From assembly GCF_000024005.1 (NCBI RefSeq), contig NC_013132.1, forward strand, positions 2,722,001 through 2,786,000: a stretch of DNA of 64,000 bases, in the 5' to 3' direction. Position 1 is the first letter of the stretch. Each line of letters opens with the position of its first letter. The notes beneath the pieces were generated by a model, which was not told the DNA's origin, made no database searches, and saw nothing but the letters and a program-made list of their open reading frames with translations. This document shows positions 25,444 to 34,891 of this stretch, piece after piece. The position numbers and the translations under genes are program-made. The DNA is from Chitinophaga pinensis DSM 2588 (GTDB lineage Bacteria > Bacteroidota > Bacteroidia > Chitinophagales > Chitinophagaceae).

Positions 25444-26268
25444 ATGAACAGACAGGAACTGGTGAATCTGATTAAAGAGAAGCAATCTTATCTCTGTGTG
25501 GGATTAGATACTGATCTTCAAAAGATCCCCCGCCATCTACATTCCCATCCAGACCCCGTATTTGCTTTCAACAAGGCTATTATTGATGCCACAAAGGATC
25601 TCTGCGTATCCTACAAGATCAATACAGCTTTCTATGAGTGTATGGGTATCCGTGGCTGGGAAAGCCTGCAACGTACGGTGGAATATATCCCTTCCGGGCT
25701 GTTTACCATTGCAGATGCAAAACGGGGAGACATTGGCAACACCTCCACGCAATACGCCAAAACATTCTTTGAGACATATAACTTTGATGCAGTGACCGTT
25801 GCACCTTATATGGGCCGTGACAGCGTACTGCCTTTCCTGGCTTTCAATGAAAAATGGACCATTATGCTGGGTCTTACTTCTAACGAAGGCAGCCAGGACT
25901 TCCAGTTACAACAATCCGGCGACGAATTCCTGTATGAAAAGGTGATGAAAGCCGGTATGAACTGGGGTACGCCTGACAACCTGATGTTTGTAGTAGGTGC
26001 AACCCAGTCCGCTCAGTTGGGCTACATCCGCAAACTGGTACCTGATCACTTCTTCCTGGTACCTGGTGTGGGTGCACAGGGCGGTAATCTGCAGGAGATC
26101 TCCGCACAGGCGATGAACAAAGATTGCGGATTACTGGTAAATGCCAGCCGATCCATCATTTATGCCGGTAACGGTGAAGATTTCGCTCAGGATGCCCGTA
26201 ACGCCGCACAGCAGTTACAGCAGGAAATGGCCGGATACCTTGGTGTAAAACAGACTTTAGTTCCTTAA
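25444..26268 (+). CDS. pyrF: Orotidine 5'-phosphate decarboxylase (type 2)
   Basis: Last step of de novo UMP synthesis: decarboxylation of OMP. 274 residues, the longer type-2 form (about 270 rather than 230). LCVGLDTDLQKIP (17-29) opens the barrel, and the active site motif DAKRGDIGNTS is at 91-101 with catalytic Lys93. VTVAPYMGRDSVLPFL, MFVVGATQ and VPGVGAQGG (phosphate-binding loop) follow. Cytosolic single gene with its own promoter and terminator. Confidence 0.96.
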   Translation: MNRQELVNLIKEKQSYLCVGLDTDLQKIPRHLHSHPDPVFAFNKAIIDATKDLCVSYKINTAFYECMGIRGWESLQRTVEYIPSGLFTIADAKRGDIGNTSTQYAKTFFETYNFDAVTVAPYMGRDSVLPFLAFNEKWTIMLGLTSNEGSQDFQLQQSGDEFLYEKVMKAGMNWGTPDNLMFVVGATQSAQLGYIRKLVPDHFFLVPGVGAQGGNLQEISAQAMNKDCGLLVNASRSIIYAGNGEDFAQDARNAAQQLQQEMAGYLGVKQTLVP

Positions 26269-26299
26269 TTCAATCCGCTACCAGCGGCTGAAATATTGC

Positions 26300-26359
26300 A
26301 GTCCATAGTCAGCATTCATCTCCTTTTCCGGAATGTTCGCAGACTATGGACTTTTTTTG
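26300..26359 (+). terminator. Terminator after pyrF
   Basis: Perfect 11-bp arms AGTCCATAGTC / GACTATGGACT with a 31-nt loop, followed by TTTTTTTG. Confidence 0.8.
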
Positions 26360-26402
26360 TCAGTGAATCATTAAATTGAGACAGACTTAAAACGTGTTCC
26401 AC

Positions 26403-27581
26403 ATGCTTAAAGACCTGTTTCAATCTCCCGATTATTTCCACGTAGATGGTTTGTTGACCGAAGAACATCTCATGGTGCGCGATGCAGTGCGCCAATGGGT
26501 GAAAAAAGAAATTTCCCCGATTATAGAAGATGCTTGTCAGCAGGCAAGTTTTCCTTCCCAGATTATCAAAGGTTTAGGTGAATTAGGCTGCTTTGGTCCG
26601 ACCATTCCCCAGGAGTATGGCGGGGGTGGTATGGACCATATTGCCTACGGACTGATGATGCAGGAGCTGGAAAGAGGAGATAGCGGGGTCAGGTCTACAG
26701 CCTCTGTACAGGGATCACTGGTGATGTACCCGATCTTTACCTATGGCAATGAAGCGCAGAAACGGAAGTACCTGCCTAAACTGGCCAGCGGGGAATGGAT
26801 GGGCTGCTTCGGGCTCACAGAGCCTGATTTTGGCTCAGACCCCGGCAGTATGATCACCCATTTCAAAGACGCAGGGGATCATGTGATCCTGAACGGCGCT
26901 AAAATGTGGATATCCAACGCGCCTTTTGCCCAGATCGCCGTGGTATGGGCAAAAGATGAAGAAGGAAAGATCCGTGGACTGATCGTAGAACGCGGCATGG
27001 AAGGATTTAGCACACCGGAAACAAAAGGTAAATGGAGTCTGCGGGCCAGTGCTACCGGAGAACTGGTATTCGACAATGTAAAAGTACCTAAGGAAAATAT
27101 ACTGCCTGACGCAAAGGGATTAAAAGGCCCGCTCAGCTGCCTTTCTTCGGCCCGTTATGGTATCGCCTGGGGCGTAACAGGCGCCGCTATGGATTGTTAC
27201 GATATTGCGCTGCGTTATGCGAAAGAACGCATACAGTTTGGCAAACCTATCGCCGGTTTTCAGCTCACACAGAAAAAGCTGGCCGAAATGGTGACCGAGA
27301 TCACCAAGGCACAGTTAATGAACTGGCGATTGGGCGTACTGAAAAATGAGGGTAAAGCAACCGCCGCACAGATATCTATGGCAAAAAGAAATGCCTGTGA
27401 AATAGCCACCCGTATTGCCAGAGACGCACGGCAGATATTAGGGGGCATGGGCATCACCGGGGAATATCCGATCATGCGTCATATGATGAACCTGGAAAGT
27501 GTGATCACCTACGAGGGGACACATGAGATTCATCTGCTGATCACCGGACAGGATATCACCGGACTGGATGCATTCCATTGA
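26403..27581 (+). CDS. Acyl-CoA dehydrogenase, glutaryl-CoA dehydrogenase-like
   Basis: 392 residues from MLKDLFQSPDYF; a GTG at 26394 would add three residues. FAD-dependent acyl-CoA dehydrogenase fold. Features pointing to the glutaryl-CoA dehydrogenase branch are SGVRSTASVQGSLVMYPI, GCFGLTEPDFGSDPGSM and the C-terminal catalytic base Glu in YEGTHEIHLLITG (about residue 371). GCDH enzymes oxidise and decarboxylate glutaryl-CoA to crotonyl-CoA in lysine and tryptophan breakdown; the product would feed the 3-hydroxybutyryl-CoA dehydrogenase step encoded at 19894. No electron-transfer flavoprotein genes are near. Exact substrate is inferred from similarity only. Confidence 0.88.
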   Translation: MLKDLFQSPDYFHVDGLLTEEHLMVRDAVRQWVKKEISPIIEDACQQASFPSQIIKGLGELGCFGPTIPQEYGGGGMDHIAYGLMMQELERGDSGVRSTASVQGSLVMYPIFTYGNEAQKRKYLPKLASGEWMGCFGLTEPDFGSDPGSMITHFKDAGDHVILNGAKMWISNAPFAQIAVVWAKDEEGKIRGLIVERGMEGFSTPETKGKWSLRASATGELVFDNVKVPKENILPDAKGLKGPLSCLSSARYGIAWGVTGAAMDCYDIALRYAKERIQFGKPIAGFQLTQKKLAEMVTEITKAQLMNWRLGVLKNEGKATAAQISMAKRNACEIATRIARDARQILGGMGITGEYPIMRHMMNLESVITYEGTHEIHLLITGQDITGLDAFH

Positions 27582-27627
27582 TGATCGTTTTCCGATATGA
27601 ATATTTATTAATCAACAGCCAACTATA

Positions 27628-28653
27628 ATGACCAGCAGAAAGGCTTTTGCAGGATGGAATATCCTTTTATGTATTATTTTCAGTGCGTGTATGCCGGCAT
27701 CTGCACAACAACTGCGCGAATTATCCGGACCCGCACAAGGGACCTATTTTATTGTAAAATATGTCTCAGATGATACCAGCGATCTGCGTCCGCAGATAGA
27801 TTCCATCTTCAATGTGATTGATAATTCCCTGTCACTCTACAAGCCAGGTTCTCTGATCAATCGCTTCAATGAACAGACATCCGTTGAGATGGATGAACAC
27901 ATGGCTAATGTGGTACGTCGCGCCATCGAAATCAGCAAGGCAACCAAAGGCGCATTTGACATTACGGTAAAGCCACTGGTGGATGCCTGGGGATTCGGTG
28001 TGCATAAACCCGCTGTCAGGACGGTACCTGCTGCCGATACCCTGCAACGTATACTGCGCTATGTCGGCCACAGATACCTGAAGGTGCAGGGAACGACGCT
28101 CATTAAGACAAAGAAAGAAGTACAGATCGATTGTAATGGTATTGCACAGGGATATACGACTGATGTTATTGCCCATTTTTTACAACAGAAAGGCATCGCC
28201 GATTACCTCGTGGATGTAGGCGGAGAATTAGCTGCCAGCGGAAAGAATCAGCGGGGTAAGATCTGGACAGTTGGTATAGAAACGCCCTCCGCACAAATAC
28301 AGGACGCTCCTGCACAGGCCTTACTGGAATTGGATAATCGTGCCATTACCACCAGCGGTAACTACCGCCGTTTTTTTGAACAGGGAGGAACACATTTTGC
28401 CCACAGCATAGACCCGGCTACCGGAGAAGCCTTGCATAGTAACATTATTGCGGTAACAGTAATGGCGAAAAATGCCATTACCGCAGATGGATATGACAAT
28501 GCGCTGATCCTGATGGGAGTGGATAAGGGCCTTGAATTTATCAGAAAACACCCTGCATACGGCTTAGAAGCGTATTTCATCTACAAAGATGAAACAGGTA
28601 AAATTACAGTTGCATTTTCCAAAGGATACAAGAACATGATCCTTTTAAAATAG
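27628..28653 (+). CDS. apbE: FAD:protein FMN transferase (ApbE)
   Basis: 341 residues. N-terminal export signal with a possible lipobox (IIFSAC, Cys about 21), then the ApbE domain: GPAQGTYFIVKY, SLYKPGSLINRFN, GAFDITVKPLVDAWGFG, QIDCNGIAQGYTTDVI, YLVDVGGELAASGKN, AITTSGNYRRFF, AHSIDPATGEAL and TADGYDNALILMG (metal and FAD-binding aspartates). It attaches FMN covalently to Thr residues of exported flavoproteins such as NqrB/NqrC or RnfG, on the periplasmic side. No target gene is in the window. It is 46 nt downstream of the acyl-CoA dehydrogenase, maybe in one transcript. Confidence 0.95.
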   Translation: MTSRKAFAGWNILLCIIFSACMPASAQQLRELSGPAQGTYFIVKYVSDDTSDLRPQIDSIFNVIDNSLSLYKPGSLINRFNEQTSVEMDEHMANVVRRAIEISKATKGAFDITVKPLVDAWGFGVHKPAVRTVPAADTLQRILRYVGHRYLKVQGTTLIKTKKEVQIDCNGIAQGYTTDVIAHFLQQKGIADYLVDVGGELAASGKNQRGKIWTVGIETPSAQIQDAPAQALLELDNRAITTSGNYRRFFEQGGTHFAHSIDPATGEALHSNIIAVTVMAKNAITADGYDNALILMGVDKGLEFIRKHPAYGLEAYFIYKDETGKITVAFSKGYKNMILLK

Positions 28654-28655
28654 AA

Positions 28656-28679
28656 AGGTTCCGTGTACACACGGAACCT
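28656..28679. terminator. Short palindrome between convergent genes
   Basis: AGGTTCCG and CGGAACCT arms around TGTACACA directly after the apbE stop. No T-run follows immediately, so only moderate support. Confidence 0.5.
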
Positions 28680-28714
28680 CCCTGAAAAGTGGTTTTTTAT
28701 AGTATATAGTATAC

Positions 28715-29335
28715 TTAGTTGATGTGAAATCTCAGCCCCACATTTGCCTGTAGCACGTTATAACTTGTGATCTCCTGCTGTTTATAAGGCGAATAACTGT
28801 ATTGCACACTGGCATTAAACAGCAGGGGAGAGCCTTTCCCAAATGGAATATTGATGCCTACTTCCGGAGAAACGGCAAACTGCCAGCTGTTATCTCTGTC
28901 AGTAAACTGACCATAATATTTATTGTAAAGCATATTCACGGTACCCACACCCAGACCTACATAAGGAATGATGGCTGCATCCGGCTTTGTCAGCTGATAT
29001 TGCACGGTAGCCAGTATCGGCGTTACCTGTAAAGTACGTGTCTGTACGGCAGAAATATCTGTTCCTTTATCAGAATAGACAGCACGCGGTACACGTTGAT
29101 AAAATTCCTGGAATCCGCTTCTGAGGCCAATAGCCAGCTGGTCATTCAGCTGATATTGTAAACCCGCCCTCCAGCCGCGGAAGCTGGTTTTATCGGTATA
29201 GTTTTTCAGGGAGCCAAAAGGCTGTGCGATCGAATAATCTACATTGATGGATAAAGGAGAACGTACCTGCGAAAAAGCGCTTTGTACGCCCAGAGAGGCA
29301 ATCATCAGCAATATCCAGAGCTTTATACTTTTCAT
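28715..29335 (-). CDS. Outer-membrane beta-barrel protein (OmpA/OmpW-size)
   Basis: 206 residues. Signal peptide at about 1-22 (SAFSQ). The rest is a series of amphipathic strands, for example GWRAGLQYQLNDQLAIGLR, LQVTPILATVQYQL, IIPYVGLGVGTVNMLY and FNASVQYSYSP, ending in VLQANVGLRFHIN, which fits an eight-stranded barrel of the outer membrane beta-barrel domain family. No specific function. 25 nt downstream of the DUF4136 lipoprotein gene on the same strand. Confidence 0.88.
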   Translation of the reverse strand: MKSIKLWILLMIASLGVQSAFSQVRSPLSINVDYSIAQPFGSLKNYTDKTSFRGWRAGLQYQLNDQLAIGLRSGFQEFYQRVPRAVYSDKGTDISAVQTRTLQVTPILATVQYQLTKPDAAIIPYVGLGVGTVNMLYNKYYGQFTDRDNSWQFAVSPEVGINIPFGKGSPLLFNASVQYSYSPYKQQEITSYNVLQANVGLRFHIN

Positions 29336-29360
29336 CTCAGTCTCTTTTAAAGTGAATTCA

Positions 29361-29996
29361 TTAATTGTTGTTTGCTTTCAGGTAGGTAGACTGTGCAAAA
29401 ACAGCAGATACCATACTGTCCACATTGGCAATGTTCCATACGCCGCTACCGCGCAACATCGCGTTCCATACCGCTACCAGCTGATTGTTGTGCGGGTTTT
29501 TCAGGTCCACCATATCGATCGATACGGCACGCTCTTTCTGATATACCTGGTAATAAGTCGGCCAGTAGTAACCGTAACCGGGATAGCCCCAATAGAACGG
29601 ATCATAATAGCCACCGATACCTGTCCAGTATCCAGGATCGTAATAGATTGCACTGTAGGTATTGTCTATACGTGTAAGGTTAATGGCCAGATCCGGTTTG
29701 GCGGCTCTGTCTATACGCGTATATCCTCTGGCTTCCAGCGCCTGAGCCACGTCTGCGATCAGTTTCTTATCGTAATCAGTTGCAGCACGACCTTCGCCGG
29801 AATTTGTTGCTACCGCCACCGAGTCGACAATACTGAACGTTTTATAGGATGAGAAATTTACGCTGTCGTCGTAGTTGGTTACATAGATCCTGGATTCTTC
29901 TTCTGTCATATCTTTCAGCGGATCTTTACTGCAGCTGCTGAATGACAGTACGCCTAATGCGGCACACATTAATAACATGACTCTTTTCATATTCAC
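29361..29996 (-). CDS. DUF4136-type lipoprotein
   Basis: 211 residues, lipoprotein signal with lipobox LSFSSC (Cys22). The mature part has the DUF4136 pattern: VNFSSYKTFSIVDSV near the start, then IADVAQALEARGYTRIDRA, KPDLAINL, a Tyr/Gly/Pro-rich stretch (YYDPFYWGYPGYGYYWPTYY region) and VDLKNPHNNQLVAVWNAMLRG. Members are envelope lipoproteins of unknown function. It is probably co-transcribed with the downstream beta-barrel gene. Confidence 0.9.
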   Translation of the reverse strand: MNMKRVMLLMCAALGVLSFSSCSKDPLKDMTEEESRIYVTNYDDSVNFSSYKTFSIVDSVAVATNSGEGRAATDYDKKLIADVAQALEARGYTRIDRAAKPDLAINLTRIDNTYSAIYYDPGYWTGIGGYYDPFYWGYPGYGYYWPTYYQVYQKERAVSIDMVDLKNPHNNQLVAVWNAMLRGSGVWNIANVDSMVSAVFAQSTYLKANNN

Positions 29997-30398
29997 GGGT
30001 TTTATTTTGTTGTTCTCTCAGGTAGGTAAAGGGAGGAAATGAGACCTTCTGTATAATTACAGATAACATGAAATGTGCCAATAGCTTCCTTGTTTTTGTA
30101 GTAGCACATCTGTTTAACGTATTTGAACTTCCGATGTTACATGAAGTTTATCTGAGAAATGTTAAGGTATTCCTAAAACGTGTATAACTCGTCATCAGGA
30201 GGAATCACGTAGAAATGAAGTGAAGGAGGGAAATGTAGTTGATAGTATTAAATTTCTCCAGTTATAATAGCTTATCGAAGCCTACAGCACATTGAATTTT
30301 TTAAGATATATGGGTTACTGATAACGCCTGTCTGAGAACGGCGCAAAATTTCACGTGTTACTCAATATGAGTCCGGTAAGACGGATGGTATCACAAAA
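29997..30398. other. Spacer without visible gene
   Basis: About 400 bp, AT-rich, upstream of the DUF4136 lipoprotein (leftward) and downstream of the HAD gene terminator. I see no open frame, tRNA or clear repeat. Confidence 0.5.
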
Positions 30399-30437
30399 AG
30401 AAAGCGGCGATTCAGTATACCTGAATCGCCGCTTTCT
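30399..30437 (-). terminator. Terminator after the HAD gene
   Basis: Perfect 17-bp stem (AGAAAGCGGCGATTCAG and complement) with 5-nt loop; on the minus strand it is followed by a T-run. Confidence 0.92.
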
Positions 30438-30451
30438 GATCTATAAAAAAT

Positions 30452-31096
30452 TTATGAATGTACCGCAGAAAGATAAACCGCCTTTTCAGCCAGCTCACTT
30501 TTAAGCTGCATGGCAGAGGTAAAATGAATACCGTCAATACCACAAGCGGCTGCTCCACGGATATTGCGCTCGTTATCGTCAATGAACAGGGTAGAAGAAG
30601 GATCCAGGTCATAACGGTCCAGCAGCAGGTTATAGAATGCTGCATCCGGCTTACGGATCTTTTCTCTTCCTGACACAACAATACCGTCAAACCACTGAAG
30701 GAACGGATAAGTGACCAAAGCCAGGGGAAAAGTTTCATTAGACCAGTTCGTCAGGGCGTACAGCTTAAACTGATTGCATTCTTTGAGCTCTCTGAGCACC
30801 TCTACGGTCTCTTCAATCTGACCACCAAGCATTTCCTTCCAACGACCATAAAACGCCCTTATTTCAGCCTCAAATTGCGGATGTTGGGTAATCAGCTGTT
30901 CTGTGGCATCCTGCAGACTTCTGCCGGCGTCCTGCTCTTCATTCCAGGCAGATGTACAGATATTAGCAAGGAAAAAGTCGGTTTCTGCTGCTGTCGCAAA
31001 TATCTTATTGTACAGATAACGCGGGTTCCAATCTATCAGCACGGCGCCAAGATCAAAGACCAGGTTGGAATAATTTTTAGTAGCAGCAGTATTCAT
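30452..31096 (-). CDS. HAD-superfamily phosphatase (YihX-like)
   Basis: 214 residues, HAD-IA type. Motif I is VFDLGAVLIDWNP with nucleophile Asp15; note Gly-Ala in place of the usual second aspartate region DxD, as in YihX-like proteins. Motif II is LTNWS, motif III Lys in REKIRKPDAAFY, motif IV LFIDDNERN. A helical cap of about 70 residues lies between motifs I and II. YihX-type enzymes act on alpha-glucose 1-phosphate and similar sugar phosphates; the substrate here is inferred only. Single gene, own terminator. Confidence 0.88.
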   Translation of the reverse strand: MNTAATKNYSNLVFDLGAVLIDWNPRYLYNKIFATAAETDFFLANICTSAWNEEQDAGRSLQDATEQLITQHPQFEAEIRAFYGRWKEMLGGQIEETVEVLRELKECNQFKLYALTNWSNETFPLALVTYPFLQWFDGIVVSGREKIRKPDAAFYNLLLDRYDLDPSSTLFIDDNERNIRGAAACGIDGIHFTSAMQLKSELAEKAVYLSAVHS

Positions 31097-31166
31097 GTGG
31101 ATAAAGGTAATATATTTTATAAATTAGGGAAAAATATAAATTGTTGCAGTGATGCAGAAATCAGTC

Positions 31167-32051
31167 TTATTTGTTTTCACGCATATCTCGGAGTAATCTG
31201 ATGGTAAGCAATGAGATGAGTATGATGATACCTATTATGCCGGCCCAGATCCATCCTTTGGTTTTAAATATTGTAGGTTCTTCTTTCGTAACAGTTGTTG
31301 GCTTTGGTGCTATAACGCCGGAAGCTGCTATGATATTGTCCGCCTTCAGTTCAGGAATACGGTTGGGCAGTTTTCCCGCAAAATAGGGCAGGTCGTATAC
31401 AGGAGCGCTAAGCGCCGGACTGCCGGTTTTTATAACATAACTCTTTCCTTTTTCCAGCCAGGTGGTCAGGCGATATGCGGCCTGCCAGGCATACACCGCT
31501 TTTATTTTGAGTGCCTGGTTGTCTTCATTTTCTATCACGATGTAACATTCCGTTGTTTTTAGCGGTGTGCGTAGTTTGACCGTATTGGCCTGTCCTGTAG
31601 CCAGGGCAAAGCGCTCACCGGATGCAATACCCGAACGCCAGTCGTCTGTGATATAGGCAATACGGTAATAGTAACCAGGCGTATTGACCTGGAACTGCAA
31701 TTGTCTGATCAGGAAAGCGGCTGCAAATTGCAGCTGCAACACCGTTTGCGTAGCCGGCGCTTCCTTTACCGGTGTAACAACGGGAGCTGGTAAGGCAACG
31801 AGCTGATTGCTGTCGCAGGCCAGGATATAGGAAACGACTTTCTGCTGGTCATAGATCCGGATATCTCTCAGATCGGCCCCATTGCTTTTAGCGACCAATG
31901 CAGGTGTCACTGGGATATTATAAAATCCTGAATCCGGGGTGACCGGCAGGTTGGCCTGCCACGCAAATCGTTGTGCCGTGGCTGATAAACCTGTTATCGT
32001 CAGTAAGAAGGTGAATAACTGTATGAACTTAGCTGGCTGTCTTGTCTTCAT
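31167..32051 (-). CDS. DUF3999-like exported protein
   Basis: 294 residues with N-terminal signal (about 1-26) and one C-terminal membrane segment (WIWAGIIGIIILISLLTIRLL). The extracytoplasmic part opens RFAWQANLPVTPDSGFYNIP, then LVAKSNGADLRDIRIYD, the pattern of DUF3999 proteins, though it is shorter than the roughly 450-residue proteobacterial versions. The start overlaps the end of the DUF2339 gene by 23 nt, a pairing that I recall from other bacteria. Function is unknown; a membrane complex with the DUF2339 protein is likely. Confidence 0.85.
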   Translation of the reverse strand: MKTRQPAKFIQLFTFLLTITGLSATAQRFAWQANLPVTPDSGFYNIPVTPALVAKSNGADLRDIRIYDQQKVVSYILACDSNQLVALPAPVVTPVKEAPATQTVLQLQFAAAFLIRQLQFQVNTPGYYYRIAYITDDWRSGIASGERFALATGQANTVKLRTPLKTTECYIVIENEDNQALKIKAVYAWQAAYRLTTWLEKGKSYVIKTGSPALSAPVYDLPYFAGKLPNRIPELKADNIIAASGVIAPKPTTVTKEEPTIFKTKGWIWAGIIGIIILISLLTIRLLRDMRENK

Positions 32052-34503
32052 CGGTCAGTAGTATTTTTTTCAGGCGCTGATACATGAATGAAATGACCAG
32101 CAGCAGTATACCCAGGGAAATAAATGCGGCGATCTTGCCTCCTTCTGAAAGATTACGCAGATCGAATACAAAAAGCTTCAGTAGTGTAAGCGCAAACAGG
32201 GTGATGGAAATAATACGCACCTGTTTTGATTGCCACCTGAATCCCAGGTAGATCAGGATAAATGCAAAGGCGCCCCATAAGATCGTATATCCTATGCGCT
32301 GACTGGTATTCTCCAGCTCTGCATGTTGTATACCTGTCAGTGCAACAATATGATCCAGCGAAGCGCTCAGCACATACAGCAGTACAAAGGTGGCTACCCA
32401 CTGGAAGATATGTATAGCGTCTTTTTTGTCAGCTGCTTTTACCGTCAGATATGCCTGATACAGCATTGTCAGCAACCCTGCAATCAGCAGATAAGACAGC
32501 AGAAAATGCACCAATGGTTTATGTGATTCCAGGTAAGCAGTACGCACATCAATAATCACCCAGTTGTAATAGACAATAAATACGATGAGTGCAATAGCTG
32601 ACAGTATGATACTTGACAGTTGCAGAAAAGCATGTTCTTTTCTGCTCCGGTACAACACAAACGCCAGGAATATATAGTTATAGATACCTGAGCAAATAGG
32701 ATTGATCGCCGGCCAGTGTACATCCGTCTGATAGTAAAGCTCAAGGATACCGGTGGTATAAATCAGCACCACTGCCAGCAGACCGAAAGCATATCTTACC
32801 GCAGATACAGGTGTTTCCGGCAGGAAATTTTCCGCTGTTTCTTTCTTCAGCAGCTGTCTGATCATAAACACAGCCGCTATACATACAGCGCCTGTAATAA
32901 AGCCCTGGTTCAGTATTGGCCACATATTGCGGGACTGTGCATAGCGCAGGTCGCCATACACCTGTTCCCAGTCCATCAGCAGACTGACTGTCATCAACAC
33001 AAAAACAATGCAGGCAGCATACTTCATCAACGGCAAACGGGAGCGCTGGAACAACCACAACAGCAATACAGCCTCCGCTGCCCAGAATAAAGTGATATGA
33101 TTACCATTCAGCTGCACAGGCGCAGCAAGGCTCAGAAAGCTTAAAGTAAGACCAATCAGCAGATAGATCAGGTTCTTGTCAGCATGTTGATTACGATACA
33201 GCGAATAAGCAAAAATGAAGTTGAAGATGGCGATACAGGCGGTGAATAGCCCCTGTAATATTTCATGGTGCATGTGGTGCAGTATCAGCATACCTGCGGC
33301 ATAATACAGGAACGTATTACTCAGCAATATAATGATCTCCGTGGCTTTGAACTGTATACGCTGCTTCAGATTGTTCACCACATTCATCAGGAAGAATATG
33401 ATATAGAATAATGTTGCAAATACAAGCGCTGTTATAAATGGTGGTGTTGCCTGTTTTACGGCGCCAACCAATAACCAGCTACCAAACAGGATAATGGTGG
33501 CCGCATAGCTGATAATGTTAACAATGTTCCATTTCTTATAGTATGCCAGTATCAGCATACCAACATTCAGGATCAGTATATAGGTAAATAAAACAGCGGC
33601 ATTACCCGCGCCGGTACTGATCAGCAGGGGAGAAGAGAAACCGCCTAATATGGCAAACACGGCCAGTTCCTTTCTGTCATAACTCAGTGAAAGTACCACC
33701 GTAAATGCCGTGATCAGTATCATCATGATAAAGGCCAGTGTCTGACTGATCAGATGATATTGCTGGAAAGCAATGGTAATACTGAAGTAAAGCACTGCTA
33801 CACCACCGCCTACCAGCACAGAGCTGAAAGCATTGAATGTTTTGCGTAAACGGTGTGCCACGCCGATCAGGATACCACCGCAGAGAATACCGATAAAGGT
33901 ACGTCCGGTTTCATTGATCCAATTGTTGTCAATAGCGTATTTCAGGAAGAAGCCGATACCGATAACAAGAATGGCAATACCAATTTTGTTGAACAGGTTT
34001 TCCCCGATAAATTTCTCCAGGTCCGGGTTTTTCTCCCAGAAGGATGGCTTAGGTTCCGCCGGCGCCGCAGGTGTAAAGGCTGCTGCCTGCTCAGATACAC
34101 CGGAAATATCCGCGGTACCTGTTTGCTCATTACCGGAGAGGGCACCTTCATAAGCTGTAAATGCTGCCTCCAGTGCAGGTGTAGCTGCTGGTTCCGGTTC
34201 CGGTGTAGCCGGTATATCGATAACAGGTGTTGTTGTTACTGGTGGCGGTGGTGGAAGTGGTACATCCTCAACGATAGGTGGTGGTATGTATGGTTTAGGT
34301 TCCGGTCTGACAGCTGCCTGTCTGTCCCAATCCCTGCGTGGTGCATATTCTTCGTGAGGGGAAGAAGGACCTGTTTCCTGCTGTTGACGCAGTAGTCGCT
34401 CCAGCTTATATTCCAGTTCCACGAGTTTACTTTTGAGTGAGTTCCCCGTGTTAATTACAATGATCAGGATTACAATTAGAAGGATGAACGTAATTACAGC
34501 CAT
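32029..34503 (-). CDS. DUF2339 polytopic membrane protein
   Basis: 824 residues. One N-terminal membrane segment (1-22), a coiled-coil stretch (SKLVELEYKLERLLRQQQ), a long Pro/Glu/Ala-rich linker (about 45-155), then the DUF2339 body beginning FWEKNPDLEKFIGENLFNKI followed by about 24 hydrophobic segments through to the C-terminus. Such proteins have been suspected of transport or envelope roles, but none is established to my knowledge. Translationally coupled with the DUF3999-like gene. A TATATTTG box on the minus strand (plus 34771-34778) could start the transcript, giving a leader of about 260 nt. Confidence 0.9.
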   Translation of the reverse strand: MAVITFILLIVILIIVINTGNSLKSKLVELEYKLERLLRQQQETGPSSPHEEYAPRRDWDRQAAVRPEPKPYIPPPIVEDVPLPPPPPVTTTPVIDIPATPEPEPAATPALEAAFTAYEGALSGNEQTGTADISGVSEQAAAFTPAAPAEPKPSFWEKNPDLEKFIGENLFNKIGIAILVIGIGFFLKYAIDNNWINETGRTFIGILCGGILIGVAHRLRKTFNAFSSVLVGGGVAVLYFSITIAFQQYHLISQTLAFIMMILITAFTVVLSLSYDRKELAVFAILGGFSSPLLISTGAGNAAVLFTYILILNVGMLILAYYKKWNIVNIISYAATIILFGSWLLVGAVKQATPPFITALVFATLFYIIFFLMNVVNNLKQRIQFKATEIIILLSNTFLYYAAGMLILHHMHHEILQGLFTACIAIFNFIFAYSLYRNQHADKNLIYLLIGLTLSFLSLAAPVQLNGNHITLFWAAEAVLLLWLFQRSRLPLMKYAACIVFVLMTVSLLMDWEQVYGDLRYAQSRNMWPILNQGFITGAVCIAAVFMIRQLLKKETAENFLPETPVSAVRYAFGLLAVVLIYTTGILELYYQTDVHWPAINPICSGIYNYIFLAFVLYRSRKEHAFLQLSSIILSAIALIVFIVYYNWVIIDVRTAYLESHKPLVHFLLSYLLIAGLLTMLYQAYLTVKAADKKDAIHIFQWVATFVLLYVLSASLDHIVALTGIQHAELENTSQRIGYTILWGAFAFILIYLGFRWQSKQVRIISITLFALTLLKLFVFDLRNLSEGGKIAAFISLGILLLVISFMYQRLKKILLTDEDKTAS

Positions 34504-34834
34504 AAGCTATAGGTATTTAATGGGAGTATTGCATGAATATAGTCGATTATTGATAAAAAGCCCCGCATTCACAGGAACACGAGGCTATATCAACATTGCA
34601 ACTGAGTAAACGAATTTGTTGATGGATTTCTGGCGCGATGTTTACGAGATATTTATTCTGTAGGTTGTTTGCCTTGTGTTGACCGGTTTCTATGGCAAAA
34701 AGGGGAAAACGACCTCTCATACTTGAATAAATATCGGTAGAGATGCGACCTTACTCTCTAGTACTCAACAAATATATTCTATTTTTTAATATAAAGTAGT
34801 CTTTTATTTTTTGTATGGAAATCTCCATTATAAA
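34504..34834. other. AT-rich spacer with a possible promoter
   Basis: About 330 bp without gene. CAAATATA at 34771-34778 reads TATATTTG (TAnnTTTG) on the minus strand; AAGCCCCG...CGAGGCTA near 34558-34588 is a weak hairpin. Nothing else stands out. Confidence 0.35.
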
Positions 34835-34864
34835 ACCACCCGCTGTAGTCATACAGCGGGTGGT
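34835..34864 (-). terminator. Terminator after the second SDR gene
   Basis: Perfect 13-bp stem ACCACCCGCTGTA / TACAGCGGGTGGT with 4-nt loop; TTTTAT follows on the minus strand. Confidence 0.88.
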
Positions 34865-34891
34865 CCAGGGCTTGTGGGCGGATAGAAAAAC

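Noticed and set aside
26394..26402. GTG start for the acyl-CoA dehydrogenase
   Set aside because: It adds only three residues; the ATG at 26403 gives the family-typical start MLKDLFQSPDY.
29997..30398. Search for a small RNA or gene in the 400-bp spacer
   Set aside because: No hairpin, promoter pair or open frame that stands out could be found by eye.
33853..34395. 180-codon frame antisense to DUF2339
   Set aside because: Arg/Cys/Trp-rich translation mirrors the Pro/Glu-rich linker; no domain.
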